Below are positions 63,913-64,000 of a DNA stretch of 64,000 nt, piece by piece; within the stretch, counting starts at the first letter, position 1; each line of letters starts with the position of its first letter. The DNA lies in the NCBI RefSeq assembly GCF_015477605.1, contig NZ_JADLQX010000007.1, positions 248,001 through 312,000 of the forward strand, given 5' to 3'. A program made the translations under genes and the position numbers. The DNA comes from Nocardia amamiensis (GTDB lineage: Bacteria > Actinomycetota > Actinomycetes > Mycobacteriales > Mycobacteriaceae). The notes beneath the pieces were generated by a model. That model was given only the letters and a program-made list of their open reading frames with translations, ran no database searches and had not been told where the DNA came from.

Positions 63913-64000
63913 ATGAACGCATCCACCAAATTCGGCGGGTTCGCCCTCGGCCTCGCGGCGGTCTTCGGGATCGCTCTCGCAACCGGGGCGGTCATCGGAC
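63913..64000 (+). CDS. Start of a gene in the copper operon (truncated by window edge)
   Basis: An ATG 20 bp after the CopZ-like gene opens MNASTKFGGFALGLAAVFGIALATGAVIG, apparently a signal or anchor helix. Similar secreted heavy-metal proteins follow the chaperone in related actinobacteria as I remember them. Only 29 residues are visible, so no product is claimed. Confidence 0.55.
   Translation, partial: MNASTKFGGFALGLAAVFGIALATGAVIG

Overview
The window is GC-rich actinobacterial DNA, mostly the arabinogalactan and mycolate cell-envelope locus of a mycolic-acid-containing bacterium (order Mycobacteriales). Gene content and order match the Mycobacterium tuberculosis Rv3789-Rv3813c interval only in part. 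Two convergent Emb genes, four tandem mycolyltransferases (one with LGFP repeats), a DUF732 lipoprotein and an F420-type oxidoreductase sit in the interval. These traits suggest Nocardia or a close relative; the genus is an inference, not proven here. No rRNA, tRNA, CRISPR array or complete mobile element was seen.

Layout. 1-0.8 kb: tail of an unidentified gene and a GtrA-like flippase facing dprE1. 0.8-10.6 kb (+): dprE1-dprE2 (decaprenyl-phosphoryl-arabinose synthesis), aftA (first arabinose on galactan), an unassigned GT-C membrane protein and an Emb arabinosyltransferase. 10.6-12 kb: a small island with a 52-residue ORF and a Uma2-type nuclease, bounded by hairpins. 12-15.3 kb (-): second Emb. 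15.5-16 kb: cyclophilin of PpiB type. 16-25 kb (-): fadD32-pks13-accD4, the mycolic acid condensation module. 25.2-27.9 kb (-): F420-type oxidoreductase, cutinase and DUF732 lipoprotein. 28.2-34.5 kb (-): four antigen-85-type mycolyltransferases, each followed by its own hairpin or terminator. 34.7-41.4 kb (-): glf-glfT2-PAP2-ubiA-aftB, one tightly packed operon making UDP-galactofuranose, galactan, the decaprenyl ribose donor and terminal arabinose.

41.6-45.8 kb is a regulatory patch: SDR/TetR, a TipAL-like MerR regulator, and EamA exporter/MarR, each with a visible dyad operator. 45.9-50.2 kb has a divergent pair of wall enzymes (SpoIID/LytB domain protein and a zinc amidase), both with LGFP-like segments and repeat-rich regions. 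After a HAD phosphatase, 51.2-60.7 kb is a seven-gene oligopeptide/nickel-type ABC operon with three tandem substrate-binding lipoproteins. 60.7-63.5 kb holds a DUF6463-DUF2867 pair, a GntR/FCD regulator and a fatty acid hydroxylase. The window ends in a copper locus: CsoR-type box, CopZ-like chaperone and the start of one more gene.

How it works together. DprE1/DprE2 and UbiA/PAP2 make the arabinose donor that AftA, the Emb proteins and AftB consume. Glf and GlfT2 build the galactan that receives it. FadD32, AccD4 and Pks13 make mycolates that the mycolyltransferases attach to the arabinan ends. Start codons were moved from the longest ORF wherever a Shine-Dalgarno site, a 4-bp overlap or family length favoured another start.
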